Of a stretch of 64,000 bases of DNA, positions 48,975 through 61,317 are shown one piece after another. This DNA is from Ephydatia muelleri. Lineage: Eukaryota; Porifera; Demospongiae; Spongillida; Spongillidae. The stretch lies in NCBI GenBank assembly GCA_013339895.1, contig JABACO010000009.1:6097658-6161657 (forward strand). The letters are read 5' to 3'. The translations under genes were made by a program, and so were the position numbers. Position 1 is the stretch's first letter, and each line of letters opens with the position of its first letter. Under the pieces are notes generated by a model, which saw nothing but the letters and a program-made list of their open reading frames with translations, did no database searches and was not told where the DNA came from.

Positions 48975-49212
48975 TGGGAAAGAGGCACACGTTCTCTTAC
49001 CTTTTCTTTTATGAGAGACAAAAGGCATAAATGCTAACGTACAGTCTGTGTGGCCGGTGTTGTTTCCGTCCATAAGCTTTCCTGTCAAGATATAGAACAG
49101 TGACAAAGAGGCACATATTCTCTTACCTTTTCTTTACGAGAGACAAAAGGCATACACGTTAACGTACAGTTAGTGTGGCGGGTGTTGTTTCCGTCCATAA
49201 GCTTTCTTGTTG
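48975..49212. repeat. Tandem duplication of about 120 bp
   Basis: Two adjacent copies share TTCTCTTACCTTTTCTTT, GAGAGACAAAAGGCAT, AACGTACAGT and GGTGTTGTTTCCGTCCATAA followed by GCTTTC. They differ by a handful of substitutions. 49213-50050 holds only a 70-codon + strand ORF (49353-49565) that I do not recognise. Confidence 0.85.
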
Positions 49213-50049
49213 ATCAAGCTCAATTTAATAAGTAGGCATAGCTCTACACTGCTTACCTTAAACGTCGAACCTAAAACTATGGGGAAAATAAAAATAATAA
49301 TACCCCGGTACGCTAACTGGTGCCTACCTCTTTGTTGTTAACCGATGCCTGATTGTTTCACGTTGATCATGACTACCAGGAAGAGAGCAGCTACATGCAC
49401 GAATATGTACCTCTGGACATTACTCTTGTCCACGGCGGTTTGCTCTCATTGAACGCGTGGAAAGTAGGCCCTCCGCCCCGAAAAATTGAAATGATTTACG
49501 TGCCCCATAGCAACGAACCTGACAACCGATGTCCTTTAGAACCAGCTATGTTACTAAGTTCGTAAACGCATTAACACTTAAAAGCCATACTAGAAGCGAT
49601 AAACACCTCTGACCTTTATTTTAAGCATAAATCACGTGGCCTGACGTTGTTGACTGTTGGCTCTAGCGCTTCGAAAGCAATTGACTTACAAACGGTGATC
49701 GCCGACCTCGTGTGTTCAAACGAAGATAACGACGCTCAGGAACCGAGACAGAACTAACCCAAACTATCACGGTACAGTGAATAGAATGCTCTATCTGTTT
49801 TTGGTACAAGCTAACGGTGACGCATTTTCTGAAGTAGTTTTCAAGCCTTTAGAAAATCCGCCATTTTGGCGTCTTTTGGGGGTTGGAATTGTTGCAAGTA
49901 TTTAACAGAATGTCATCTCACGTTTCTCCTGGTATTAAATACTTGAAAGTGAGCTGCATTACACAGCTATATATTCTTTACACTCTTTGCTGGAGGGATG
50001 GCAGCTATCAGTTATGGTTCAATGCTTAATAGATGTTCTTTAACTGTGC

Positions 50050-51450
50050 ACAGCAGATTAAAGCAAATACCAAGCCAAGTCTATTAAACTTGGCATGAAT
50101 CAATTCAGCCCCCTGTTCTCCCAAAAGGCTGAAGCCAGCATGGTATGTATTTGCCTATTTCATGATCCTCCAGGAGATGCATGTTAATGGGGACTGTTGC
50201 TTCAGGATATGGTAAAAGGCCATGAACTCTTGAATAGCCTTGGAATCCACCTTCACTGGCTGGTATAAACCCTTCATGCCAGGTAAGCCTGACAGCACTG
50301 CAACCGAAGTAAGAGTATTTGTATTCACCCTTACCTTTCATTTTCATTTAAGAAGTGAACAACCTTATCTACCAGATGAGGAACGTAAAATAAAGGAGCT
50401 CCTTTGATTTCATCTCCACCTGAAGGAAGTGGAAATGTAAAGGAGGCAACTTTCCCTTTCCTTTTATCCCCCACAATGTGGCTGGAGATGCGACACATCT
50501 TTTCCTCACCAGCCAGATGAATCCCTGATGATTTCAGACACCTGAAAATCAGTGAGTTACCTTTGCTGCATTGCATTATGATATCATATCATCTTAGAAG
50601 TCTCAATTTATTCCAAGGTATAGCAAGACCAGCCTTTATTGCCAATACCTGAGCTGGACCAATCTCAATGGATGATGAGATTCTTGCAGCAGCTAGCCAA
50701 CAAACATTGTCGCTCTTCATCACTGAGGATGAGAACATCTGTTTGGATGAGGGCAAATGATTCTCCACTGACAATACTTCGTATTCTCTGCATTTCAGAG
50801 CATCTGGTCCTTGAGCAGGCGGCTGTGGTTTGTTGCTTGGCTTTGGTGACTTGCATGAATGTCATTGGCTAAGGTGAGGGTAGATATTATGTAACCTCAG
50901 TACCAGTCAAAACACTTCCTTAACTGCTCCTCCTGTAGCAAGCTTTACAACACCTTTGTCGGAACTGGTAGAGATGGCCCTCTATAGCAGCTCAGCAGCT
51001 TGCTTCTCAGGTGTAAGTGATGGTACACACTCATGCCCTTCATAATCACCACTTCTAATGTCCATGTTGCAACTAGCACAATGTCTTCTAATATCTGATA
51101 GCAGCAGAGGAGTATCACATTTGATGCTGGTCTGACATGGGATGGATCATCGTCTGGGCAACGGGGACAGCTCACAGCACCAGATGCTGCTATGCACTCT
51201 GTGAGGCACTTGCATATCAGTGCACTTCACATCAATTCTAGTGGCTGTGAAAGAACGTTGAAACACAGTGCACACTTCAGTTTCTTTAAGATCGACAGGT
51301 TGTTCACGCTGGCCACAGTTGGACTAGGCTCATGCAATAAAGCTGGTGGAGAGGCAATCATCTGAAGATGAGCTATTAGTAGTGTACTAGGTGCTTGGCG
51401 AACACTTCTTTCTACTTTTGGCCTTTTCATGTGTCCACGCACATGCACTG
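50050..51450 (-). mobile_element. Dead RING-finger DDE transposon remnant
   Basis: Read on the - strand, 51.3-51.0 kb gives a RING-like zinc module. It has LKCALCFNVLSQPLEL, then ASGAVSCPRCPDDDPSHVRP, then CASCNMDIRSGDYEGHEC with SLTPEKQAAELL. Near 50.75 kb comes TDVLILSDEERQCLLASC. At 50.3-50.05 kb are NMHLLEDHEIGKY and, in another frame, HAGFSLLGEQGAELIHAKFN. The last pair is the C-terminal block (HxLEDH and LLGEQGAExIHAxFN) of a transposase family I know from sponges and cnidarians. Frames are broken in several places, so it is dead. 51451-52386 holds nothing I can assign. Confidence 0.65.
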
Positions 51451-52386
51451 AATTGTTCGCACCATGATGTCATATTATTGTATTGTTCAAATAAAGTACA
51501 TTGTACCTTGCATTGATGAAATGTATGTTTGTGCCACTGAAATTCACTGATTGTACACTGTGCATGATGCACCCCCTTCAGTTCATTATGGCGCTGATCG
51601 TTCTAACAATCAAATTGCTTACAGAGCAAGCAGAAACTTTCAGGATGTGTGTTAACATCATCCCCCAGAAGTGTTGATGTCAAAAGCTATTCAATTTTTC
51701 AGATCAGCTATTAATGCATTGCATTCATATGATCTTGGCTTTGCTTTGGATTTCCACAGCCTCTGTCCACCCACTCTACAACACATGGGCACTTTCTCTA
51801 TGTGGTAATCCGTACCTATAATCATGCATGTACCACGTACATGTACATGTACGAATGAAACCACAACTTGTATCGATTATTCATGAAATTCGCTCCGCTT
51901 GTTCGTGTGATAGAAAATGCGTCACCACTTCAGGTTCGTATATACGTATTGCCACATGCCTCCCGATCACTACCGTAGTATGCTTACCTTCCAATTTGGT
52001 TCCTGAAGTTAACGTCGTCTTACTTTGTAATGGCCCCTTTAAATATACGTGCCGCGTGACCTTACAAAAACGGCCTGCGCGTACTGTTCATGAGTCATGT
52101 AGACTATGCGTATAGAGTGGGCATGTTAGAAACTTAAGCACAGTGCGTGAATTTGATTTCATATTTTGATTTGCAGTTTCTGGTGAGTCATGGTAAGCTT
52201 TGAAACATTGGGTGGCTATAATGAGGCGTCACTTCAGAATTATAGAGTGATACCGTAAATTGTCTAATTGTACACCCAGTTTCCAGCCGCATACAACCGT
52301 GTGTCATCCCCCTTTATTATTTTTTTTACGGCGCACGCGCTTAAATACTATTGTTGTCGTATATTTAGAATTAGAGGTTAACCACA

Positions 52387-54581
52387 TTAATCATTGGACA
52401 TACAGTAGATGTTGTAGGCATACATGTCATTGTTCCAATCATGTTTAAATAAAAGCTGTCCATTGGACTGTTCTTTCAGGGTGCAGGAGCTGCTGGACTG
52501 GTGACAAATGGAAACAGCACATACAAGGGTAGAAGGTGGTACAAGTAGAAGCTGTTTGGTCAGTGTCAAAAGAGGACAGTCTATATCGTTCAATATGGGT
52601 TCCCCAAATGAGCCCACCATTTCTTCAAACAGCTGAATGAGGCAATACGATAAACTGCTCCTTTCCATAAAACAGGCGTGAAGAATTCCATACTGTATCT
52701 ATGTTACCAAGATGTGATATATTGTGACACATGCCATATACTTACTTTGTTACGGTAGAACAACTTGATGCAGTTAGTCACTTTGATGGTGGCATTTTTT
52801 GTCCCAGCGGTACATTTGTACAAATACCCTAATGCATCCATGCTGATTTCAGCTCCATGCTGCTGCAACTGATAATGCCCCCCATCTAGTAGGCAACCTA
52901 GTGCACAGCTCTGCTCACATTTACAATATATGAGCACATCAGACAGCTTTTGGAGCTTCCGCGATGCCTTCAAGAGAGGGCCATTGTATACCATATCAAT
53001 GCATGGTATTTACATACCTCAAGTTTCCCAAATTCTCCATGTGTGTGAGTCTTGGGTGTGTACCCATTCATGAAGTGTAGCACTTCAGTAGTCTTAAACA
53101 GTTCGCGGATAGCAGGACTACAGCTATGTAAGTCAGTTATAATCAAAGTTTCATATAGTATATAATTACCCACCGTTCATTGTTTGGTCCATAGCGACCT
53201 CCTGAGACAACATAGGTTAGGTGCTCTCTAACACTGAACCCAACAGCTATATCACGACTGGGATTGTGGCAATTAGAGTGTACATTTTGGCAGCGAACCA
53301 GGGAATTAAATGCCTCGCACCTACATGTGTCACATATCAGTATTGGTGAAAATGTGACACATTCAATTTGTGTACCTTTCAGTGTTGTACGCAGATGTAG
53401 GGCCAAATTTGCGTAATGCTGCCGGAAGGTGTAGCACAAGATGGACCTTCTTTTTTTTCAACATACTGGGGTTATGCTCTTTGATGGCTTGAACAAATGC
53501 ATCACAGGTACCCTGGTAGGCATCAAGCATAGATGTCTGAAGTGTACCACAATAAGCAATTCTAAAAACCTGGATTAGGGAAACATAAAGAGCATGCTGG
53601 CATGGTTGGTGGATATGCACCTTTAACATTGCTATCCACACATATCCAGGAATGGCCCATACATAGGCGGTCATCTTGCTTTTTATTTCAAATTGAATTT
53701 TAAACACTTGTAAATTGTCCTATAAATCGGTCTGATCATGACATATGTACTTAAAAAAATTATTCCATTAACCATTCTTGAACTAAAATCAAGACAAAAA
53801 ATTAATTTATACCGCGCATAATTTATTCATCAAAATATGTCATTGCGTAATGCCTTGCGTCATCCGCCAGAATTCTTCAACTAATCATTGAACAAAATGG
53901 TGAATAAATATATGCACAGTAAGTTAATTTAGCTGAAGATAGAACTTAACTATAATACTAATAGGCTGATAATAACCGGACAATGTGGGGGGGGGGGGGG
54001 GGGGGAGCCGAGCGTTTCGATACGAAAGAGCGAGGGAGAGCCCGATATGGTTACTGCCAGCTTCTGGCCTGATACAAAAGTACGATAGTCCCAGACTAGT
54101 ACCGTAGGTCTCGACTGCCAAGAGGGACACTATGATGTCGATCGTCATGGACACTTTTGACCTATATAGTGTGTTCCTTATCGTGTTCGTTTAGCCTGCT
54201 TGCAGCTCGATGAATGAAGCGCGAAGGCTAATAGGCACGTGCACTGATACAAAACATAGATATTTGCAAATGGCACTTTTCAGTACAGTTTGCGACCTAC
54301 GTAGGCATTTCAGCCCTACCTAGATCGATTAACATCAAATCTGCACGTGCCGTATTTTGAATCTTTGTCTGCATACATGTGTATGGCCAGGCCAGAGTCA
54401 GTAACTACACGTAAAACGCTTTAATTTTAATGCAAATCACCTTCGTGGGGCTTCAATGGAATAGCACTATCCCAATGCTTTCATTTTTTTTCTTTAAAGA
54501 AAAGTTTTGTGTAAACTCTGTAGCGCTGATCAGTCTATCACTAGGCCAAAGCCTCTGCATCAGGTTAAAAGCATACTATAA

Positions 54582-54617
<36 letters not shown>

Positions 54618-56890
54618 TTCTATGTTATGCCAATGCTTGCTGGCACAGGCCCAAACCCCTCCCCTGTATCTGCACAGTGTGTGGTTAGTGCAAACATGTA
54701 ATGTGCATTTAAACATACACAATTTGTCCTCTTCTGCTATTGCTATTACTAACAATGAGTGTGGCTGCACCATACGTACTTCTGAATGGTGTCAGCAGTT
54801 ACTGTAAGTGGCTGCACCAATGCGAGTGTTGTATTTGGCTGGATTGTAGCCACATTGCTCCACCATACCAGGGATAGGAAGGTGGAGCGGAAGTTCTTAG
54901 ATGCGAGTGGCGTCCCAACTTTGAAGTGGAAGAGGGGTGAGTGGAACAGTGGCAGCATTATTTGTAGGCCTCCATTGCTAGAACTGCCTGCCTTTGGTAC
55001 ACTCAACACACCTGCCCATCTGGTTTGCTTGATGAAGAAGTGCATGCCAGCTGAGTACAGTGGAACGTAGGGGTATTTCAGTAAAATTGTTGAGCCTAAG
55101 GTGGATATCCCTGGAGGTGTTGAACACTCCGGATGGTCAGTCTCAGCATTGGGATCCTGGTGCTGCTCTCCCCAGTACAAAACCAGATACAGGAGTGTCC
55201 TTGAGTAATATTTCGCCTCATCTCCATAGAAACAGTCCCAAACAGACTTTTAACACAACTCTTGATATTGAACCCTAGAAAAAAAGTACCAGGACTTTAT
55301 GCATCAGACGTAAATGCCTCTACCACTAACCAAAGGTTTTGCATGAGGCCCAAAGCACACTCCACCCCCCCTCCCATCATGTACATGTACTTGATTGTAA
55401 AGTTTATGGCATCAGGCCCATGCCACATACATGCACATGTAGGTACTACATGTACGTCAATAGTGTTTGCTTCTTAGAACTTGGTACATGTACATGTCTA
55501 GCTCAATAGCTAACATCAGATTAGGATAACCTCAGTTTACATAGCAAACAATGCCCTTTTGTTGTTGACCTCTGAGCTGCACAAATGAATATTATATTTA
55601 TCTTACATGTACCTATGGGACAGCATCCAGCAAAATCAGGCTTGTAAGGTTATAATTTTATTACTATAAAAATTTCACGTTACATTAATAAATTTTTACC
55701 TTTCCTTTTCGTACACTTGTTCCCACACCATTTCTGTACCGGTACATACTGATTGTGTGTGCATGTGTGTATGTATGTATACACGTGTGCATGTGTGCAT
55801 ATGTGTGTATGTGTGTGTGCATGCGTGTGCATGTATGTGTTGAAAAGTGCAAAGCAATAGAAAACTTTCCAATGCCCTTGATACTTCTAAGCTCTGAAGC
55901 CTTGCATATGGTGGCAGTGAATATTATTGCTACTTGTGCATGGCAGGACTGGGCCACTGGAAAGTTTAGCAGCTGAATGGTAATACATGTACATGTAAGC
56001 TTAGTGTTCACATTCAACTACACCAAACTTTCTTCAAAAGCACAGACCCATAGCTACATGTACTTCACAAGCACAGCACCATGGCTATACAGCACCATCA
56101 AGCACATAGGATGATATTAAAAGGTGGGGGGGCCCACTTTGACAAAAATAAGAATGTGGCAATGGGCCCCATGCTTCCTACAACTGTACACCACTGACCT
56201 TAGCACCACTTCACAGTCACTGCACCATGACTATTTCACAAGCACTGCACCATAGCACTATGTCACAGGCACAGCACCGTATTAGAGGCACTGCACAATA
56301 GCACTACACTACACAATAAGCACCAAATCACTAATATGGAATGAAGGCCTGCTTTTCTATGGATGTTTTAATGATTTTAGAAGCTTCGTACACATGTGTT
56401 TCGCGTATGGCGCGTAGTCAAGGATCGGGGACTTGGTTGCTCAAAGATATCAGCACATCAGCAACAACACTACACAGCAGAGTATATCACGTGACCCCCT
56501 GTAACATCGACCCGCCCACAATACACACCCCAAACTGTGTGTATATGTGTGTGTGCTTGTACATGTATGTACTTGTGTGTGCTTGTGTGTGTGTGTGTAT
56601 GTGTGTGTGTATGTGTGTGTGTGTGTGTGTGTGTGCGTGTGCGTGTGTGTGTGCATGTGTGTGTGTGCGTGTGTGTGTGTGTGTGTGTGTCTATCACCAA
56701 GATCAGGGGGAAAGGAGGGTTAATTTGCTAGATATGTTTTAGTTGTCTACAGTAGAAGTTACAGAAGCCTCATGTGTGTACATGCATGTGTATTTGTCAC
56801 AATACAGGCAACACACACAAACACAGCCCCTCCCATTTGCACATGCCATAACTAATTGACCACAATATCACATCATGTGTGTGTGTGGTG

Positions 56891-56940
<50 letters not shown>

Positions 56941-59900
56941 CACCAAGATCAGTGCCATGTTTGAGCCACTCCCTTACCACACTGGTAACGCACACACACA
57001 TACACAAACAGCCTTACTCTGTTCTGGCTTCACATTTTTCACTGTTGCATTTGTGGTATTCAGGCTCAAGATAACTCAGCCATGTAAAGGGCTGTTGAAA
57101 TGTTGTCCATATGTAACACACATACACACATACAATACAAACATACAAAAAATTAATTGTTTACACATACACAGATATGCATACTTGTATGAGCATGCAC
57201 TATTTGTATACCATCCCTTGAACTATTGTATTCATTGTTATCAACAAGACCTTTACATTGGTACATGTAGCAGAGAATGGTTGCAGAGAATGTCTGAGAG
57301 TTTGTTTGATCTGTGTGATGCGTTTTAGTGCTTGCGTGTTGTGTCATATCGAGTAATCGCCCATACATTGGCGGTCATCTTGTGATTTATTTCAAATTGT
57401 TCACTAATAAGTTTCACTGTGATGCAGTCGACAACACATGCACAACATTCACGTTTGAGTCCGTTGCCAACTTTATACATATGTCCATATGCACATGTGC
57501 ATACATTACATTGACAAAGCCTGCTACATACCACACTGACACAATAAACCATTTGTAAATAGTCACACCGTATAACTATGGTGCCTTCACATGAGTACAC
57601 TAGCTACGGTGCCTTCACAGCGGTAACTGAATATACATGTAAGTACGCAAGGTAGCTAAATATTACAATAAAACACAAAGCATGCAGTGCAGGGTAAGAA
57701 ATGACTGACATTATTGCAATTACCAAGTTGAGAGATGTGCAATGCCTAGGCCTACGTAAGTCATTGCCTTGCACATGCATTTTATATTTATTTCACCTGA
57801 AAGATTGCAACGGCGTTTTGCTGGTGGTGGATGTTGCAACGCAGCGCCAGACAGCAGAATAAAATACGCTACCACGCCGTTGACGCTGCTATCAGCTTCT
57901 TTGATACTCGATAAATCGGTGCGCATTTTCTAGAATTAAAACACATCATGTAGCCGTATTACTATTGGGGCCAATAGTAGCTCCGGCCACACCTATACTA
58001 GTAGTTGTACTTCAGTTACTTAGATAAACTACCAACGTAACAGCCTAACAGCAATACAATTATGAAATGGGCCCGGCGATGTTTACAAAAGATCCGGAAC
58101 GTATGGGTACGATAACGTACATTTATATGTAGGCTACTCAACTGGTAGCAACAAACCTTGTTACGTAGCGTTAGGAGGCGTGCAGAATCGATTTCAGGCC
58201 CGATTTCATACTGTATAAAACTGGTACAGCTAGGGAGATACTCATTTGCCTTGTGAGTCGATTTTGAGGGCACGAGACGGAGACAACAATCCGATTCGAT
58301 ATAGGATACTTCTTTCAATTATGGAAGCCGATTTTTAAATACAAAGACCCAATTCTCAATATATATTATAGTTCTTCGATGTACTAGCTACATGTTTTTC
58401 CTTTGGCAAATTGGCGAATCGTAAAGGTATTGACACAAATGGTCATAGAATTTGTAATGAGAAAACGCACCCATTGACTACGTGTACGTTGAGGACAATG
58501 TTATGACAATCCTAGGGAAGCGACGCCTTAAATAGGAAAAATACGGCGACCCCACTAAAAATCATGGCAAATGTAGTGTACTAACAATCCCCTTTGGCAA
58601 ATGCTGAGAAAAATCTGGTGTGCTTGGTATTAAAGTACCCCATACATGTCTACGGGAAGTTATACGGGAATATTCGGTGATTCGCAAACCGCGAATTAGC
58701 TTTCCCTTTGACCGCTCATTTCTGGATATGACTTCCTTTTCTCCAGCACTCAAGTATGGTTCCAGAATAAACAAGGCCATTTGTGCAAATGCTTTGATGT
58801 CACGACCAACCAAAGAACCACTGTAATTGCATATCCTCTTTGGTTTTGGTATCACCTCAAAACCCGAGTAATCAAAAGCATTCATGAAGGCCTGCATCTG
58901 CTCCTTCTCCTTCTTGGTCAGTCTCGACATGACGTCATGAAGAAAATACTTCAGTGGACCTAGTACAAGGGTATGCAGTGCCTCTAGAGGTGTGCCTCTG
59001 GGGGTGTATAAAGTTTAGACATAAGTAATCGCAGCTAGTAAGGTCCATTTATCTCACTTACAGATATGGATCCAATGTCAGCTTGAGGATTGGTGTGGGC
59101 ATGTCACACAATCCAGATAAAGTTTTCAATTCTGCTTTTGCACTTCCATTAGCAAAAGTAATCTTAGCAAACTCTACCATACTGCTAGCTTTGGTGCGCA
59201 GCTCAGCAATCATGTCCGATGATTCATTTGCATCAGCCTAAATGGCACAAGGTGTACCTTAACTGTATTAAAACATACATGTATATCAGGGTAGCATACC
59301 AAACATACTCTACAGAACTTAGATGGTCTGCCAGTCATGTGGCCAACGATTTGAGATGCCCTGGGATTGTCACACATGATTGCCAGTACTGGTGCAACAA
59401 CTAGAACACACTCCTGCGTCTTTTCATCAAATACTTCCACCCCTTGCTCCAGGGCACAGAGCTCACTCACAATGGGGCCCATCATTTGAACAGCAGAAAC
59501 TGTATTGGAAGCACAGAGAAGGTGGATATTTCTCAACTGATGATTCATCTTCCTTGGCAGTCCAGCAAACAGAATACACCAGCAGTCAAGTAGATTCCAC
59601 TGCTTGCTGAGGTTACCACTCAGATCATCAGAATACAACAAAAGTGGAGTAACGACCACAGCCTTTCCATTACCCTTTGCTTTCAGTGGATGAGGAGCTA
59701 TAAATGCTTGAAACTCCTAGAAAAATTACATTGAGCTCGCTTATATGACCTTATGCACACTGCATACCTGTATGCTCATCTCGCATAGTGGACATAAAGG
59801 CTTCTCTACAAGGATGCGAGAAGGACAAGAAACAAGTCCCCGGACCTGAGTGAAAAGAGCATCCATCTCCTTGCCAAGAATGTACATTTCATCCTGAACT

Positions 59901-61257
59901 GTGAGCGGCAATGATGAACAGGAACTTCTGGAGTATTGCCAAACGTCATACAGTGGGAACACTGTAACATGTACAAGACCATCTTGAGCCTTACAGAGTG
60001 GACAGGCAGCAGTTATTTTGTGATCATGCAATCATGGAGGTATTAACCGCACTATGGAACTCACATGAATGTAAAATCTCTGAACTTGTGCTATAATAAG
60101 TCCAAGCCTGTCATCAAAAATGAAACAAAATCCCTCAAGAAAATGTGTTGCCCATTGTATGGTATGGATACTGCTTGGTATATATCCATTGTGTTCCATC
60201 TCGTAGCTTGCCACATCTCACTATGAAATGAGGCACATATAAATTCAGTATTGCTGCAAATATTATATATAAGTTACTGATGTAAACGTACGTAACAATA
60301 TCACTGTGAGACACAGGGATTCTTTGCAATGTTTTACTGATGTCAGGATCTCCAAAACAGCGACGAATGACATCTATAGGTTTGTTCATATAGAAGGGTT
60401 CACCCAAATCACTGTATACCTATAGATATAGTATAATTATTATTACTCATAAATGTATTAGAATGCAACATTACCAATGAAGGTGCGTGATAACCTGGTA
60501 AGGAAAACTTCTTTAGTTGATAAAGTGATGGTGCTGATACATCTTCTTTCTTGATTATGTGCAGAATGAACTTGAGGTTACGCTCACCCTAATGTAAAGT
60601 TTTCAATGATAATTGGTAAGAGGAAGACATAGAGATTATCAAAGGATGAGCACTGTGAAGAAGAGTGTAAAGTAGTGCAAAACGCTCTGAGGCAAAAGGT
60701 GTTGTATTTCCATTCTCTGGTAGGGTAGAAAGGTGCTGGATGAATGCTGTAAAGTAAACCACAAGATTAAATTTATTCAGAAAAAAAACTATGACCAATA
60801 AAGATGTCCCACATACCTTCATGATCACAATCATCATCATTACAATCACTGTCAGCAGATTCAAGCTCTGACTCATCTGAGACTGCTGAGCTCACACCCT
60901 GGATGTGTGCATCTTCATTTGCAGCCAAACCTGATGTGGACACTTGCTCTGTGTCATCGTCTGTGGCCACCACTTCCATCTGCTGTGTGTGAATAATATT
61001 AAAATATGAATACATTTAGTGGTCATGTAGTAAACCTCGTCGTCTTCAACAATGTCATATGCGGTATGGTCAGCATTTGACTGAGCCGATGACAAGAAAG
61101 CTGCTAGCATCTGGTGGTTAGCAGTCTTCTCATGAGTAATAAGTTTTGAACGATAAGGAAAGGTTATCTCACAAATATGGCATGTGTACCCTGTATGTTG
61201 AAAATGGTCGTACAAATATTTACAATATTCTTCTAACTCACCATCACTGCTCTCCAT
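52387..61257 (-). CDS. DDE-transposase-like protein (KDZ/Plavaka-like), intron-rich
   Basis: Exon 1 (61036-61257) starts MESSDG and carries a C2H2 finger ([21 protein letters not shown]). Exon 2 (60817-60982) is acidic. Later exons: 60746 downward, 60475-60588, 60292-60419, about 60065-60214, 59768-59989, 59300-59716, 59062-59237, 58733-58997, 53376-53596, 53174-53320, 53018-53117, 52746-52967 and 52387-52692. The last nine (59989 to 52387) join with matching phases and no stop over 691 codons. Key motifs are [102 protein letters not shown] and [11 protein letters not shown] know the same order from transposon-derived proteins abundant in basidiomycete fungi. Two upstream joins are unresolved: after the 60746 exon the expected donor reads ATAATC, not GT, and the entry to the 60214 exon is unclear. 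Either a domesticated host gene or a young intron-bearing element. Confidence 0.72.
53640..53700. repeat. Copy A of a 42-bp dispersed repeat
   Basis: GCCCATACATAGGCGGTCAT and the following CTTG...TTTATTTCAAATTG match copy B at about 57358-57400 with about four differences. It lies at the 3' end (in transcript order) of the 4.9-kb intron of the transposase-like gene. Confidence 0.75.
54584..54617. repeat. Poly-C tract (C34)
   Basis: Pure C run in the large intron of the transposase-like gene. A G19 run lies at 53987-54005. Between 54749 and 55180 a 143-codon - strand ORF is open but unrecognised. Confidence 0.96.
56539..56692. repeat. (GT)n microsatellite
   Basis: GT array with CA, GC and TA interruptions, in the same large intron. 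Confidence 0.95.
56876..56940. repeat. (GT)n microsatellite
   Basis: Second GT array 180 bp after the first, purer, with one GG and one TTT interruption. Confidence 0.95.
57350..57412. repeat. Copy B of the 42-bp dispersed repeat
   Basis: GCCCATACATTGGCGGTCAT followed by CTTGTGATTTATTTCAAATTG. Same orientation as copy A, 3.7 kb away and in the same intron. Confidence 0.75.
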
Positions 61258-61317
61258 TGCACATGCAGCCCGTACCGCGTTTTTTTCAACTTTTCGTCAC
61301 GTGACAATAAGCGGGGT
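61258..61317. promoter_or_regulatory. Bidirectional promoter with GTCACGTGAC box
   Basis: Only 60 bp separate the start codon of the transposase-like gene (- strand, 61257) from a + strand ATG at 61318. The perfect palindrome GTCACGTGAC at 61296-61305 is a full E-box of the USF/MITF/TFEB (CLEAR) type. Shared promoter function is inferred from geometry; the start of the + gene is itself uncertain. Confidence 0.55.

Noticed and set aside
49353-49565. 70-codon + strand ORF
   Set aside because: No family resemblance, splice context or neighbour supports it.
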